This document shows, in pieces, positions 15,836-23,897 of a DNA stretch of 47,764 bases. The position numbers were made by a program, and so were the translations under genes. The stretch covers positions 1-47,764 of the forward strand of contig NZ_SDKD01000026.1 in NCBI RefSeq assembly GCF_004521915.1. The letters run 5' to 3'. The notes beneath the pieces were generated by a model. The model was not told the origin of the DNA and did not search any database. It saw only the letters and a program-made list of their open reading frames with translations. The DNA is from Brevibacillus migulae (GTDB taxonomy: Bacteria; Bacillota; Bacilli; Brevibacillales; Brevibacillaceae). The stretch's first letter is position 1. Each line of letters begins with the position of its first letter.

Positions 15836-17179
15836 ATGATTAAAAACAATCGAACAAAGCTTAAGAAACTGGTTCTTTCCGCAGTAGTGGCTGCGAATTG
15901 CCTTGCTGCTTTTCCGGTGATGGCAGCAAACGTCGGCGATGATTATACGGCTATCTGGTCTCGCCAGCAAGCGGAGAACGTGGCTCTTACAAAAGAGAAT
16001 ACGGCTCCCCAAGTTAACCTGGACTTTGAACTCGTTGCACCCGACCAATGGGTGTGGGATACATGGCCACTGCAGAACAGAGACGGTTCCCTTGCCAATG
16101 TCAAAGGCTACAGAGTCGCATTTGCCCTGGTCGCTCCGCGCTCTCTAGGCTGGGGGGAACGCCATACTCAGGCGAGAATCGGCATGTTCTATTCGAAAAA
16201 CGGTAAAGATTGGACCTACGCCGGCGTTCCTTATACCTACGAAAAGGCATTGGGCCATATGCAATGGGCAGGCACGTCGATGCTGGACGAGAATGGAAAA
16301 GTCCATCTTTTCTATACGGCTACTACCGATATGAATGCGAACGGCGGCAAAGAGTGGAATGAAGAAGGATGGCAGCAACGAGCGGAGCAGCGAATTGCCA
16401 AGACCACTTTTGACATCAGTGCGGATAAAAACGGCGTCCACCTGACCAATGAGGGGGAACACCAGATCATTGCTGAACCGGATGGGAACTATTACGAGAC
16501 TATCGATCAGTTCCAAGGGAAAGGCAATATCATTACTGCGTTCCGCGATCCTTTCTTCTTCCAGGATCCGAACACCGGAAAGGAATACATTATTTTTGAA
16601 GGACAGGCCGGGAACGCCAATCCGTTGAAACCGGAAAACATTGGCGATGAGGAGTACCGCAGTACCCATCCGGTTCCGGATCGAGCGGAATTGTACAACG
16701 GCAACATCGGGATTGCGGAAGTGCTCGACCACGACATAACCAAGTTGAAACTGCTGCCGCCGCTGCTCGAATCCGTTGGGACCAACCATCAGCTGGAGCG
16801 CCCGCATGTCGTGGTAAACGGGGATGATTATTACCTGTTCACCATCAGCCACACCTTCACTTACGCACCGGGCTTGACCGGTCCAGACGGCGTATACGGC
16901 TTTGTCGGCGAAGGTCTGCGCAGCGACTACAAACCGATGAACGGCAGCGGTCTGGTCATTGGAAATCCGGAGAAAGATCCTTATCAAGCGTATTCCTGGA
17001 TGGTGCTTCCAAACCAGCAGGTGATCAGCTTCATTAATGAACCGAAAGATGAAAACGGCCAAACCAAATTCGGCGGAACTTTCTCCACTACGTTGAAAGT
17101 GAACCTCGACGGGGACAAATCACAGATCGTCAAAGAGGGAAAAGCAGGCGAAATCAAGCCTTTCGGACCTAACCGCTAA
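15836..17179 (+). CDS. Levansucrase / GH68 fructosyltransferase, copy 1
   Basis: A secreted GH68 enzyme (447 aa) that splits sucrose and transfers fructose to water or growing fructan. A Sec signal peptide (about residues 1-30, ending FPVMA) is followed by the five-bladed propeller. The nucleophile Asp is in QWVWDTWPLQ (D75), the transition-state stabiliser in AFRDPFFF (D238) and the acid/base Glu in QLERPHVV (E321). The SacB Arg360 position is His (FTISHTF). It has an insertion (MNANGGKEWNEEGWQQRAEQ) absent in copies 2 and 3 and reads WAGTS instead of WAGSA near the active site. The start ATG 15836 follows GGGAGGAAG. It is first after the RAT-controlled terminator. Confidence 0.93.
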   Translation: MIKNNRTKLKKLVLSAVVAANCLAAFPVMAANVGDDYTAIWSRQQAENVALTKENTAPQVNLDFELVAPDQWVWDTWPLQNRDGSLANVKGYRVAFALVAPRSLGWGERHTQARIGMFYSKNGKDWTYAGVPYTYEKALGHMQWAGTSMLDENGKVHLFYTATTDMNANGGKEWNEEGWQQRAEQRIAKTTFDISADKNGVHLTNEGEHQIIAEPDGNYYETIDQFQGKGNIITAFRDPFFFQDPNTGKEYIIFEGQAGNANPLKPENIGDEEYRSTHPVPDRAELYNGNIGIAEVLDHDITKLKLLPPLLESVGTNHQLERPHVVVNGDDYYLFTISHTFTYAPGLTGPDGVYGFVGEGLRSDYKPMNGSGLVIGNPEKDPYQAYSWMVLPNQQVISFINEPKDENGQTKFGGTFSTTLKVNLDGDKSQIVKEGKAGEIKPFGPNR

Positions 17180-17211
17180 ACACGAATTTTCGAACGGAAA
17201 GGGGAAAAAAC

Positions 17212-18549
17212 ATGATCCGCAAAAACAAGCAAGCATTGACGGCGTTGGTTTTGGCAGCAAGCGTTGTCACTTCTGGCTTCTCTTCTCTCTCAGCATCTGC
17301 TGAGGGAGGAGACCAGACTGTTCACTGGACTCGCGAGCAAGCATCGAACATTGTCCTGAACCAAGACAACACCTTGCCTTATACCGACATCGGCAAATTG
17401 GAGAAATTGGCGCCTGGATACCACGTATGGGATACCTGGCCGCTGCTTGACCGGGACGGGAACATTGCCTCGTTCAAGGGTTACAAGGTCATTTTTTCTC
17501 TCACTGCTCCAAGCGACGTACTTCCGGGCAAGGTTCACGACATCGCCACGATCCGTTATTTTTATTCGAAAAACGGGAAGGACTGGACCTTGGGTGGAGA
17601 GCTGTTCCCGAAAGGCACCGCGCTTGGTTCCCGTCAGTGGGCAGGTTCGGCCATGCTGGATGGCGATCAGATTCATGCGTTTTACACCGCTACCGGTCGC
17701 GAAGGTGAGAAACAGCTGACCTATGAACAGCGCATCGCTACCGCCACTGGTAAATTGGTGGCCGACAGCAAGGGCGTCCGTTTCGAAAACTGGAGCGAGC
17801 ATCGTATCATTTTGGAACCGGACGGCAAATACTATCAGACCAAAGAACAAGCGCAGCAAGGGGAAGGCGGCGGTTACGCTTTCCGTGATCCGATGTGGTT
17901 CAAAGACCCGAAAACCGGTAAAGAATACTTGCTGTTCGAAGGAAATTCTGGCGGCGCTGTAGGCGAGCGCGCACTGGAGCAGGAGTATGTCGGGAGCCCG
18001 GAATACGCACGGCAGCATAGCGTTCCAACTGGAGCCGTCCACGCAAACGGAAACATCGGGATCGCTGAAGTCGAAAATGGCGATCTGACAAAAGTGAAGA
18101 TGCTTCCCCCGCTTATAGAAGCGAACTACGTGAACGAGGAGCTGGAGCGCCCGCATATCGTGGTGAAGGACAAAAAGTACTATCTCTTTACTGACAGCCA
18201 CATCAACAAATATGCAGAGGGACTGTCCGGCCCGGAAGGAATGTACGGATTTGTATCCGACTCTCTCATTGGCGGTTACCAACCCCTGAATGGAAGCGGA
18301 CTGGTTTTGGCGAATCCTCCGGCCAATCCATACCAAGCGTACTCCTGGCTTGTCCTGCCGAATCTGAATGTGGTCGGTTTCGCTCATTTTGGCAATCTGG
18401 ATGGGATGTCGATCGGGGAAATCGGCAACCAATCACCGGAGTTCCAATTCAGCCGCTTCGGCGGAACTTTGGCGCCTACGGTGAAGCTCTCCATCAAAGA
18501 CGATCGTACAAAGGTTGAACAACAATACGATCCGGGATGGATTAAATAA
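17212..18549 (+). CDS. Levansucrase / GH68 fructosyltransferase, copy 2
   Basis: A 445-residue secreted GH68 enzyme, 32 bases after copy 1, with AAAGGGGA before its ATG. The signal peptide ends near SLSASA (about residue 31). Catalytic residues are present: Asp in HVWDTWPLLD (D74), Asp in AFRDPMWF (D226) and Glu in ELERPHIV (E312). The SacB Arg360 position is His (FTDSHIN). It shares long stretches with copy 3 (SDVLPGK, ALGSRQWAGSA, TYEQRIATATGK) and is clearly closer to it than to copy 1. It probably shares the RAT-controlled transcript with copy 1. The product could be levan or short fructo-oligosaccharides. Confidence 0.93.
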   Translation: MIRKNKQALTALVLAASVVTSGFSSLSASAEGGDQTVHWTREQASNIVLNQDNTLPYTDIGKLEKLAPGYHVWDTWPLLDRDGNIASFKGYKVIFSLTAPSDVLPGKVHDIATIRYFYSKNGKDWTLGGELFPKGTALGSRQWAGSAMLDGDQIHAFYTATGREGEKQLTYEQRIATATGKLVADSKGVRFENWSEHRIILEPDGKYYQTKEQAQQGEGGGYAFRDPMWFKDPKTGKEYLLFEGNSGGAVGERALEQEYVGSPEYARQHSVPTGAVHANGNIGIAEVENGDLTKVKMLPPLIEANYVNEELERPHIVVKDKKYYLFTDSHINKYAEGLSGPEGMYGFVSDSLIGGYQPLNGSGLVLANPPANPYQAYSWLVLPNLNVVGFAHFGNLDGMSIGEIGNQSPEFQFSRFGGTLAPTVKLSIKDDRTKVEQQYDPGWIK

Positions 18550-18665
18550 TCTTTTCCATGACTTGAAAGATTTCTCTTCCTCAGTATTCATGTATGGTCA
18601 ACCGGCGGCTGTTTGGTTGGCCGTACTGTTTCTTACGCGGAAGATTTGCAACGGGAGGTTAAAGC

Positions 18666-19976
18666 ATGAAACGAAACCATAACAGTATGAAACTACTCCT
18701 ATCTGCAACATTGCTAGGGTTCTTTACGTTTATAGCAACGGGGATGGACACGAATGTATCAGCGCAGGAGGCTGCTTCCCAATGGACACGTGATGCTGCC
18801 AGTCAAGCGACCATGAATGAAGGCAATACAGCGCCTGTCATTCAGATGGACGACCTTCAGAAGATCGCATCGGATTATTATATCTGGGATACGTGGCCGC
18901 TGCAGGATCGCAATGGGAACATCGCAGTGGTCAACGGGTATAAGATTATTTTTGCCCTCACCGTACCAAGCGATGTGCTTCCGGGAAAACGACATGACAG
19001 CTCGGAAATACGCTATTTTTATTCGAAGGATGGGAAGAGCTGGAAGCTAGGCGGCCTCGTATTCAACGACGGAAAGGCATTAGGCTCCAGACAATGGGCA
19101 GGCTCAGCCATCATCGACAAAGGCGGAAAAGTCCATATATTCTACACGGCAACCGGTCGGAAAAATGAGAGCCAGCTGACCTATGAACAGCGCATTGCGA
19201 CAACGACCGGCAAGATCGTCACTAGCCATACACATGTAGCTTTTACCGATTGGTCCGATCATAAAATCATCCTTCAGCCGGAAGGTCAGTATTACCAAAC
19301 AAACGAACAGTCCGAACAAGGCGAGGATTCTTACGCATTCCGTGACCCTTACTTTTTCCAAGACCCGAAGACGGATGAGGAGTACATTGTGTTTGAAGCA
19401 AACTCTGCTGGAACTCTGGCAGAGCGAACCGACTATCTGGAGCAACACGGGGCGGATGGCCCACAGGAGTTTAATGGAAGCATCGGTATCGCCAAAGCAG
19501 TCGATGGCAATCTGACGGAGTTTGAAATGCTCCCTCCTTTATTGGAAGCAAACGGTGTAAATGAAGAGCTTGAACGCCCTACGCTAAGCGTAAAAGGCAA
19601 CCAATATTATTTGTTCACAAAAACACACCCGGAAAAGTTTGCGCCCGGACTCGATGCACCAGAGGGATTATACGGTTTTACCTCAGACACGATCATGGGA
19701 GGATTTCATCCGCTAAATGGAAGCGGATTGGTAATCGCCAACCCGAAAGAGAATCCGTATCAGGCTTATTCGTGGATGGTCATGCAGAACGGCACTGTAA
19801 TCAGTTTTGTCAACTACGTGAATGTAGAGGGAAAAAACATTTATGAAATTGGTGAACAATCACCGGAGTACCAGCTTGCGCATTTTGGCGGAATGCTTGC
19901 ACCATCGCTGAAGCTTTCCATCACCGGTGATCAGACGAAAATTGTGCATGAAAAGCAGCAAGGAGTTTTCCATTGA
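18666..19976 (+). CDS. Levansucrase / GH68 fructosyltransferase, copy 3
   Basis: A 436-residue secreted GH68 enzyme, 116 bases after copy 2, with GGGAGG before its ATG. A signal peptide (about 1-33, ending TNVSA) precedes the catalytic domain. The triad is intact: Asp in YIWDTWPLQD (D75), Asp in AFRDPYFF (D227) and Glu in ELERPTLS (E303). His replaces SacB Arg360 (FTKTHPE). It ends about 10 residues shorter than copy 2 in the middle region. The gap before it holds an imperfect dyad (GGTCAACC...GGTTGGCC, 18597-18624) but no clear promoter, so it may be co-transcribed. The terminator at 19989-20021 ends the unit. Confidence 0.92.
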   Translation: MKRNHNSMKLLLSATLLGFFTFIATGMDTNVSAQEAASQWTRDAASQATMNEGNTAPVIQMDDLQKIASDYYIWDTWPLQDRNGNIAVVNGYKIIFALTVPSDVLPGKRHDSSEIRYFYSKDGKSWKLGGLVFNDGKALGSRQWAGSAIIDKGGKVHIFYTATGRKNESQLTYEQRIATTTGKIVTSHTHVAFTDWSDHKIILQPEGQYYQTNEQSEQGEDSYAFRDPYFFQDPKTDEEYIVFEANSAGTLAERTDYLEQHGADGPQEFNGSIGIAKAVDGNLTEFEMLPPLLEANGVNEELERPTLSVKGNQYYLFTKTHPEKFAPGLDAPEGLYGFTSDTIMGGFHPLNGSGLVIANPKENPYQAYSWMVMQNGTVISFVNYVNVEGKNIYEIGEQSPEYQLAHFGGMLAPSLKLSITGDQTKIVHEKQQGVFH

Positions 19977-19988
19977 TATAACGGCATT

Positions 19989-20021
19989 GACGTTCAGCTA
20001 GTTTCTGAACGTCTTTGTTCT
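19989..20021 (+). terminator. Rho-independent terminator
   Basis: GACGTTCAG (19989-19997) pairs with CTGAACGTC (20005-20013); the tail TTTGTTCT is only moderately T-rich, so read-through into the PTS gene is possible. Confidence 0.7.
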
Positions 20022-20079
20022 ATATAATTCGTCCTTTCTGGCTCATAGTTATCCATTCTGGTGGGATGATAATTGGGAA

Positions 20080-21519
20080 ATGGAGGGGATCGTGACAGGT
20101 ATGGGAATGCAGCCGAAAGAAATCGTTCGAGAGCTATTGCCTTTAGTTGGGGGGAAGGAAAATATTGTTAGTTCGACCCATTGTGCCTCACGCCTGAGGC
20201 TGTTTCTCCATGATGAGGAAAAGGCGGATATGGCAGCGATTGAAAACATAGAAGGGGTAGAAGGGGTAGTTTTCAGGGGCGGTCAAATGCAGATTATCTT
20301 TGGATCCGGTAGAGTAAACAGGATCTATAGGGCTCTTGTCGCTGAAGACATGATCTCTCCAACAGTCACACCGGAGATGGAACCGCCGCAAGATTTGGCC
20401 CTGCGCCAAGAAGAGAAACCAAGGAAAATGCCTGCATTTGCTCGACTGATTCAAACAATCTCAAACATTTTCGTACCGATTATTCCAGCAATTGTCGCCA
20501 GCGGCTTGCTGATGGGTCTGATTGGTATGGTAAAGGCATTTCATTGGATAGCTCCGGGCAGCGCCTGGATGAGTATGCTGCAGATCTTTTCCAGCTCGTC
20601 ATTTATTATTCTTCCCATATTGATCGGTTACAGTGCAGCTAGAGAATTTGGCGGCAATCCATACTTGGGTGCAGTCGTCGGGGGGATTTTAACCCACCCG
20701 TCATTATTAAATCCTACGGAGCTTGGCAGCAGAGTCCCGGATACGATGAATTTGTTTGGATATGTCGTTCCTTTGATCGGATATCAAGGTACGGTGATTC
20801 CGATGTTGCTATCCGTATATGTGATGAGCCAGGTGGAGAAAGGCTTACGAAGGTTTGTGCCCACCTCATTAGATCTGTTGGTGATTCCCTTTGTTACGGT
20901 GATGTTTACCGCCTGCATCTCGCTGGTCGCGATCGGCCCGGTGGGATTGTATTTTGGCAGCTTAATTACAAGCGGGCTGGAGTATGTCTACCATTATGGA
21001 GGATTTTTGGCAGGCTTTCTTTTTGGGGGGTTATATGCGTTGTTTGTGATTACGGGACTCCATCATAGTTTACATGCAATCGAGGCGGAGCTGCTCGCTG
21101 ATCCGACTGTCGGTGCCAACTTCTTGCTTCCAATCTGGTCGATGGCAAACGTTGCCCAAGGAGGCGCTGCTTTAGCCGTATATTTCAAAACGAAAAGCAA
21201 GAGGCTGAGGAAGATAGCAATACCCGCAGCGCTTTCATCTTTTTTGGGGATCATTGAACCAGTCATATTTGGCATTAACCTGAGATTGGTCAGGCCATTT
21301 ATAGGAGCAGCGATTGGCGGCGGCCTGGGCGGTGCCTATGTAGTGTTTACGCATGTGCTGGCGAATTCGTATGGGTTAACTGGAATCCCGATGATCGCGA
21401 TTGTAGCGCCATTGGGACTTTTGAATATTACGCATTATCTGACGGGTTTTGCCATCTCCGTCATCGGAGCTTTCCTCGCTACGTGGATGCTGGGCATGAA
21501 AGACGAAGAGATCGATTAG
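20080..21519 (+). CDS. sacP: Sucrose-type PTS transporter, EIIBC component
   Basis: A 479-residue phosphotransferase permease of the glucose/sucrose superfamily. The N-terminal EIIB domain has the phosphorylated Cys in SSTHCASRLRL (about residue 35). A linker is followed by an EIIC membrane domain with about ten helices, containing ITGLHHSLHAIEAEL and the substrate-site motif GIIEPVIFGINL. No EIIA domain is fused, as in SacP/ScrA, which borrow a glucose-type EIIA. ATG 20080 is kept as start; ATG 20101 and GTG 20092 are alternatives, since GGAGGGG lies at 20082-20088. Context with levansucrases and a SacT-type regulator supports sucrose. No sucrose-6-phosphate hydrolase is in the window. Confidence 0.85.
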   Translation: MEGIVTGMGMQPKEIVRELLPLVGGKENIVSSTHCASRLRLFLHDEEKADMAAIENIEGVEGVVFRGGQMQIIFGSGRVNRIYRALVAEDMISPTVTPEMEPPQDLALRQEEKPRKMPAFARLIQTISNIFVPIIPAIVASGLLMGLIGMVKAFHWIAPGSAWMSMLQIFSSSSFIILPILIGYSAAREFGGNPYLGAVVGGILTHPSLLNPTELGSRVPDTMNLFGYVVPLIGYQGTVIPMLLSVYVMSQVEKGLRRFVPTSLDLLVIPFVTVMFTACISLVAIGPVGLYFGSLITSGLEYVYHYGGFLAGFLFGGLYALFVITGLHHSLHAIEAELLADPTVGANFLLPIWSMANVAQGGAALAVYFKTKSKRLRKIAIPAALSSFLGIIEPVIFGINLRLVRPFIGAAIGGGLGGAYVVFTHVLANSYGLTGIPMIAIVAPLGLLNITHYLTGFAISVIGAFLATWMLGMKDEEID

Positions 21520-21633
21520 ACACATCATCCGTGCCGGTGGGTGAAATTGGATACGCACAAAGGGGATAGCTACGGTACACTTTTAGGTAGTGGAACTCCT
21601 CACAACTGCAGGGCGCAAGATAGGAGGAATACC

Positions 21634-22479
21634 ATGAAAATCAAAAAAATTCTTAACAATAATGCGGTTGTGGTCTCTGATCAGGGAGAAGAGAAAATCA
21701 TTCTGGGTTTGGCTATTGCCTTTCAGAAAAGGAAGAATGACCTGATCGATCGGACAAAGATTGAAAAAGTATTTGTCACGACAGGGTGGTCGGAGCACGA
21801 AAAATTTGAAGAAATCCTGTCTACTCTCCCGGAAGAGCATATCCAGGTGGCGGAGGAGATTATCTCCTACACGGAGCAAGAATTGGGCGTTACATTAGGG
21901 GAGCATATTCATATCGCATTGACAGATCACTTATCTTTTGCCTTGGAACGATTAGCAAAAGGGATGGTGATCAAAAATACATTGCTCAAGGAGATTAAAA
22001 TCCTGTATACGAAGGAATTCCAGATTGGCTGCTGGGCAAAAGCACTCATCCAGGATAAGCTGGGCGTAGAGATCCCGGAAGACGAGGTCGGCTATATCGC
22101 CATGCATATCCATACGGCTAAAATGAACGTCGGGGATATGACAAAAACGATGGATCTGACGACAATGATACATGACATGATTGAAGTCATCGAAGACTGC
22201 TTGCATATCAAGATTCCCGAAGAGACGGTTGCCTTTGAACGATTGGTAACCCATTTGCGTTTCTCGATACAACGTTCGGAAGCGGGCGAATCAGCCAATT
22301 TGTTAAAACCGGAAATCTCTCAAGTCATCAAAGAAACGTACAAGGAATTTTACTGGTGTGCACAAAAAGCAGGCCAATTTGCAAAAGAAGAATATGATTT
22401 TGAAATGTCGGATATGGAACTGGTCTATATCGCCATTCAAATTCAAAAGATATATCATAAACTCAAGATTTCGACATGA
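21634..22479 (+). CDS. sacT: BglG/SacT/LicT-family transcriptional antiterminator
   Basis: A 281-residue RNA-binding antiterminator. The N-terminal co-antiterminator domain (about 1-55) reads MKIKKILNNNAVVVSDQGEE. Two PTS-regulation domains follow. Conserved phosphorylatable histidines fall at H99 (LTDHLSF), H158 (AMHIHTAK) and H207 (VTHLRFS), matching LicT/SacY numbering. The fourth, expected at 269, is Gln (YIAIQIQ). The start ATG 21634 follows TAGGAGGAATACC. It would bind the RAT at 15658-15691 and open the leader terminator of the levansucrase operon, with its activity set by phosphorylation from the PTS gene just upstream. It could equally be called SacY or LicT. Confidence 0.9.
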   Translation: MKIKKILNNNAVVVSDQGEEKIILGLAIAFQKRKNDLIDRTKIEKVFVTTGWSEHEKFEEILSTLPEEHIQVAEEIISYTEQELGVTLGEHIHIALTDHLSFALERLAKGMVIKNTLLKEIKILYTKEFQIGCWAKALIQDKLGVEIPEDEVGYIAMHIHTAKMNVGDMTKTMDLTTMIHDMIEVIEDCLHIKIPEETVAFERLVTHLRFSIQRSEAGESANLLKPEISQVIKETYKEFYWCAQKAGQFAKEEYDFEMSDMELVYIAIQIQKIYHKLKIST

Positions 22480-22523
22480 ATGAGAGTACGTCGTGAGCAT
22501 CTATTGATCGATAATCCAAACAG

Positions 22524-22559
22524 AAAGGCAGCCACTCCCAAAAAAGCGGCTGCCTTTTT
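22524..22559 (+). terminator. Rho-independent terminator
   Basis: AAAGGCAGCC (22524-22533) pairs with GGCTGCCTTT, followed by T residues. It ends the antiterminator transcript. Confidence 0.88.
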
Positions 22560-22571
22560 CACGCAAAAGGC

Positions 22572-22600
22572 AAAAAAACCGTCACTTAACATAGTGACGG
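22572..22600 (-). terminator. Rho-independent terminator (minus strand)
   Basis: CCGTCACT (22579-22586) pairs with AGTGACGG (22593-22600); on the minus strand seven T follow. It ends the FixH/YtkA-like lipoprotein gene. Confidence 0.85.
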
Positions 22601-22610
22601 CATTGCAGTC

Positions 22611-23126
22611 TTATTCGACTTTGAAAGCGGCCTCTTGATGAGTATGAATCTCTTGGCCTTTTTCGACGTGTACTTTCACGGTATAATCTCCCGACTTCGC
22701 GATCGTAAGCGCAGCGGCGTATTCACCAGGCTTTGTCTCGGATGCATCGATGAATTCATGCTTTTCCTCGTTAGCCAGCCAATATTCAAACTTTACGGCA
22801 GCTCCGGTCAGAGGCTGGCTTTCATTGGTCAGCACTGCGGACAAGGTAGTCTCTTGATTTGCTTTTATGTGATCATTTGGCGTAAAGGCAATGGCAAGTG
22901 AATCACTGTGATGGTGGCTTTCTGACTGCCCGGCTGAAGCGTGTTCAGCGTGTTCGTGTGCGGCTCCAGAGGCTTCTGATTGCACCTCCTGAGCTTGCTG
23001 CTCTCCGGTTGTTCCATGCGAAGCGTGCTGCGCGTGATCGGTGCCAGTGGTTGAACCGCAAGCGGCAGTAACGAGTAAGGTCATCAGCGCTGCGACTGGT
23101 AAAAGGCTATTGCGGAAAAGTTTCAT
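22611..23126 (-). CDS. His-rich lipoprotein with FixH/YtkA-like domain
   Basis: A 171-residue lipoprotein exposed outside the membrane. The signal peptide ends in the lipobox VTAAC. A low-complexity His/Ala/Glu/Gln linker (AQHASHGTTG, EHAEHASAGQSESHHHSDS) precedes a beta-sandwich domain (IKANQETTLSAVLTNESQPL, KPGEYAAALTIAKSGDYTVKV) like FixH/YtkA. The His clusters could bind copper, zinc or other metals; this is inference. ATG 23126 (MKLFRNS) is chosen because GAGGTG lies upstream; a GTG at 23138 overlaps that site. It is divergent from a Fur-controlled flavodoxin, so it may belong to a metal-response module. Confidence 0.8.
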   Translation of the reverse strand: MKLFRNSLLPVAALMTLLVTAACGSTTGTDHAQHASHGTTGEQQAQEVQSEASGAAHEHAEHASAGQSESHHHSDSLAIAFTPNDHIKANQETTLSAVLTNESQPLTGAAVKFEYWLANEEKHEFIDASETKPGEYAAALTIAKSGDYTVKVHVEKGQEIHTHQEAAFKVE

Positions 23127-23168
23127 TTGAGTAAACACCTCGAAGAAAATTTAGTACTATTGAAAATA

Positions 23169-23235
23169 TAGAGTATCTATTGAATCGAATCAATAGCCCT
23201 AGTGAGTCATTTGATGCATACTCCTAATACTCTAA
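23169..23235. promoter_or_regulatory. Nested inverted repeats in the divergent lipoprotein-flavodoxin gap
   Basis: TAGAGTAT (23169-23176) is perfectly inverted as ATACTCTA (23228-23235), and between them CTATTGA (23177-23183) is inverted as TCAATAG (23190-23196). They lie upstream of the lipoprotein gene and may be operators of a regulator other than Fur. Confidence 0.4.
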
Positions 23236-23243
23236 ATAGATAA

Positions 23244-23272
23244 TTGACAATCATTCTCAATGAGATTAACAT
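23244..23272 (+). promoter_or_regulatory. Flavodoxin promoter
   Basis: A perfect -35 TTGACA (23244-23249) and TAACAT (23267-23272) at 17 bp. The first Fur box overlaps the -35 box and the second lies at the expected start of transcription. Confidence 0.5.
23245..23259. promoter_or_regulatory. Fur box 1
   Basis: TGACAATCATTCTCA fits the 7-1-7 Fur box TGATAATNATTATCA with two mismatches and overlaps the flavodoxin -35 box. Confidence 0.7.
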
Positions 23273-23277
23273 GTAAA

Positions 23278-23292
23278 TGAGATTGATTTTCA
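23278..23292. promoter_or_regulatory. Fur box 2
   Basis: TGAGATTGATTTTCA fits the 7-1-7 Fur pattern with three mismatches. Two boxes 33 bp apart suggest iron-dependent repression of flavodoxin. Confidence 0.65.
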
Positions 23293-23323
23293 TTATCTTT
23301 TATGTGGAGAGGGAGAGACTTTC

Positions 23324-23767
23324 ATGTCATCTTTGATCATGATCTATGCGAGCATGACAGGAAACACCGGGGAAATGGCAGAGGCGATCGCGGAAGGCGT
23401 GCGCTCATCCGGGCTTGATCTGGTGGAAAAAGAGGTAATGGACGCATCAGCTGCCGATCTGGAAGCTTATGACGGCATTTTGCTTGGCGCTTATACGTGG
23501 GGGGACGGAGAGCTGCCTGATGTGTTTTTGGATTTATATGAAGACATGGATCAATTGGACTTGGCCGGCAAAAAAGTAGCCGTATTCGGTTCGTGCGATT
23601 CTGCTTACGAGCATGTGGGGGCTGCTGTTGACTTATTGATTGCGAAGGCAGCGGAGCGTGGAGCGGAAGTCGTGCTGGAAGGGTTGAAAGTAGAGCTGGC
23701 TCCCACTGCCGCAGAGAAGGAAAAGTGCCGGAGCTTTGGTGAAGCATTCGCGAAACATTTCGGTTAA
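23324..23767 (+). CDS. Flavodoxin
   Basis: A 147-residue short-chain flavodoxin, a cytosolic FMN-binding electron carrier. The phosphate-binding loop is YASMTGNTGEMAEAI (about residues 8-22). FMN-contacting loops are GAYTWGDGELPD and GSCDSAYEHVG. Its length fits bacterial short-chain flavodoxins such as B. subtilis YkuN/YkuP. The start ATG follows GGAGAGGGAGAG. Two Fur boxes in its promoter point to induction under iron limitation, when flavodoxin replaces ferredoxin. It is monocistronic, with a terminator 28 bases after the stop. There is no neighbouring reductase to name its partner. Confidence 0.93.
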   Translation: MSSLIMIYASMTGNTGEMAEAIAEGVRSSGLDLVEKEVMDASAADLEAYDGILLGAYTWGDGELPDVFLDLYEDMDQLDLAGKKVAVFGSCDSAYEHVGAAVDLLIAKAAERGAEVVLEGLKVELAPTAAEKEKCRSFGEAFAKHFG

Positions 23768-23795
23768 TGGCAGGCCTGCATTCTGATAAAGAAGA

Positions 23796-23828
23796 GACCG
23801 GAGCAGATCGACGCTCCGGTCTTTTTTC
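23796..23828 (+). terminator. Rho-independent terminator
   Basis: GACCGGAGC pairs perfectly with GCTCCGGTC across an 8-base loop, followed by six T. It ends the flavodoxin gene. Confidence 0.93.
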
Positions 23829-23830
23829 GT

Positions 23831-23862
23831 GATAGGAATATATAAAATTCCCATCGACATTA
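23831..23862. repeat. 32-bp palindromic repeat, copy 1
   Basis: This segment matches 26147-26178 at 28 of 32 bases. The core GGAAT...ATTCC is a dyad; in the other copy the outer pair is A-T in place of G-C. Both copies sit immediately after a terminator T run. Confidence 0.65.
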
Positions 23863-23897
23863 GAAAAACATGTGCAAGAGAATAGCATGGGATCTGC

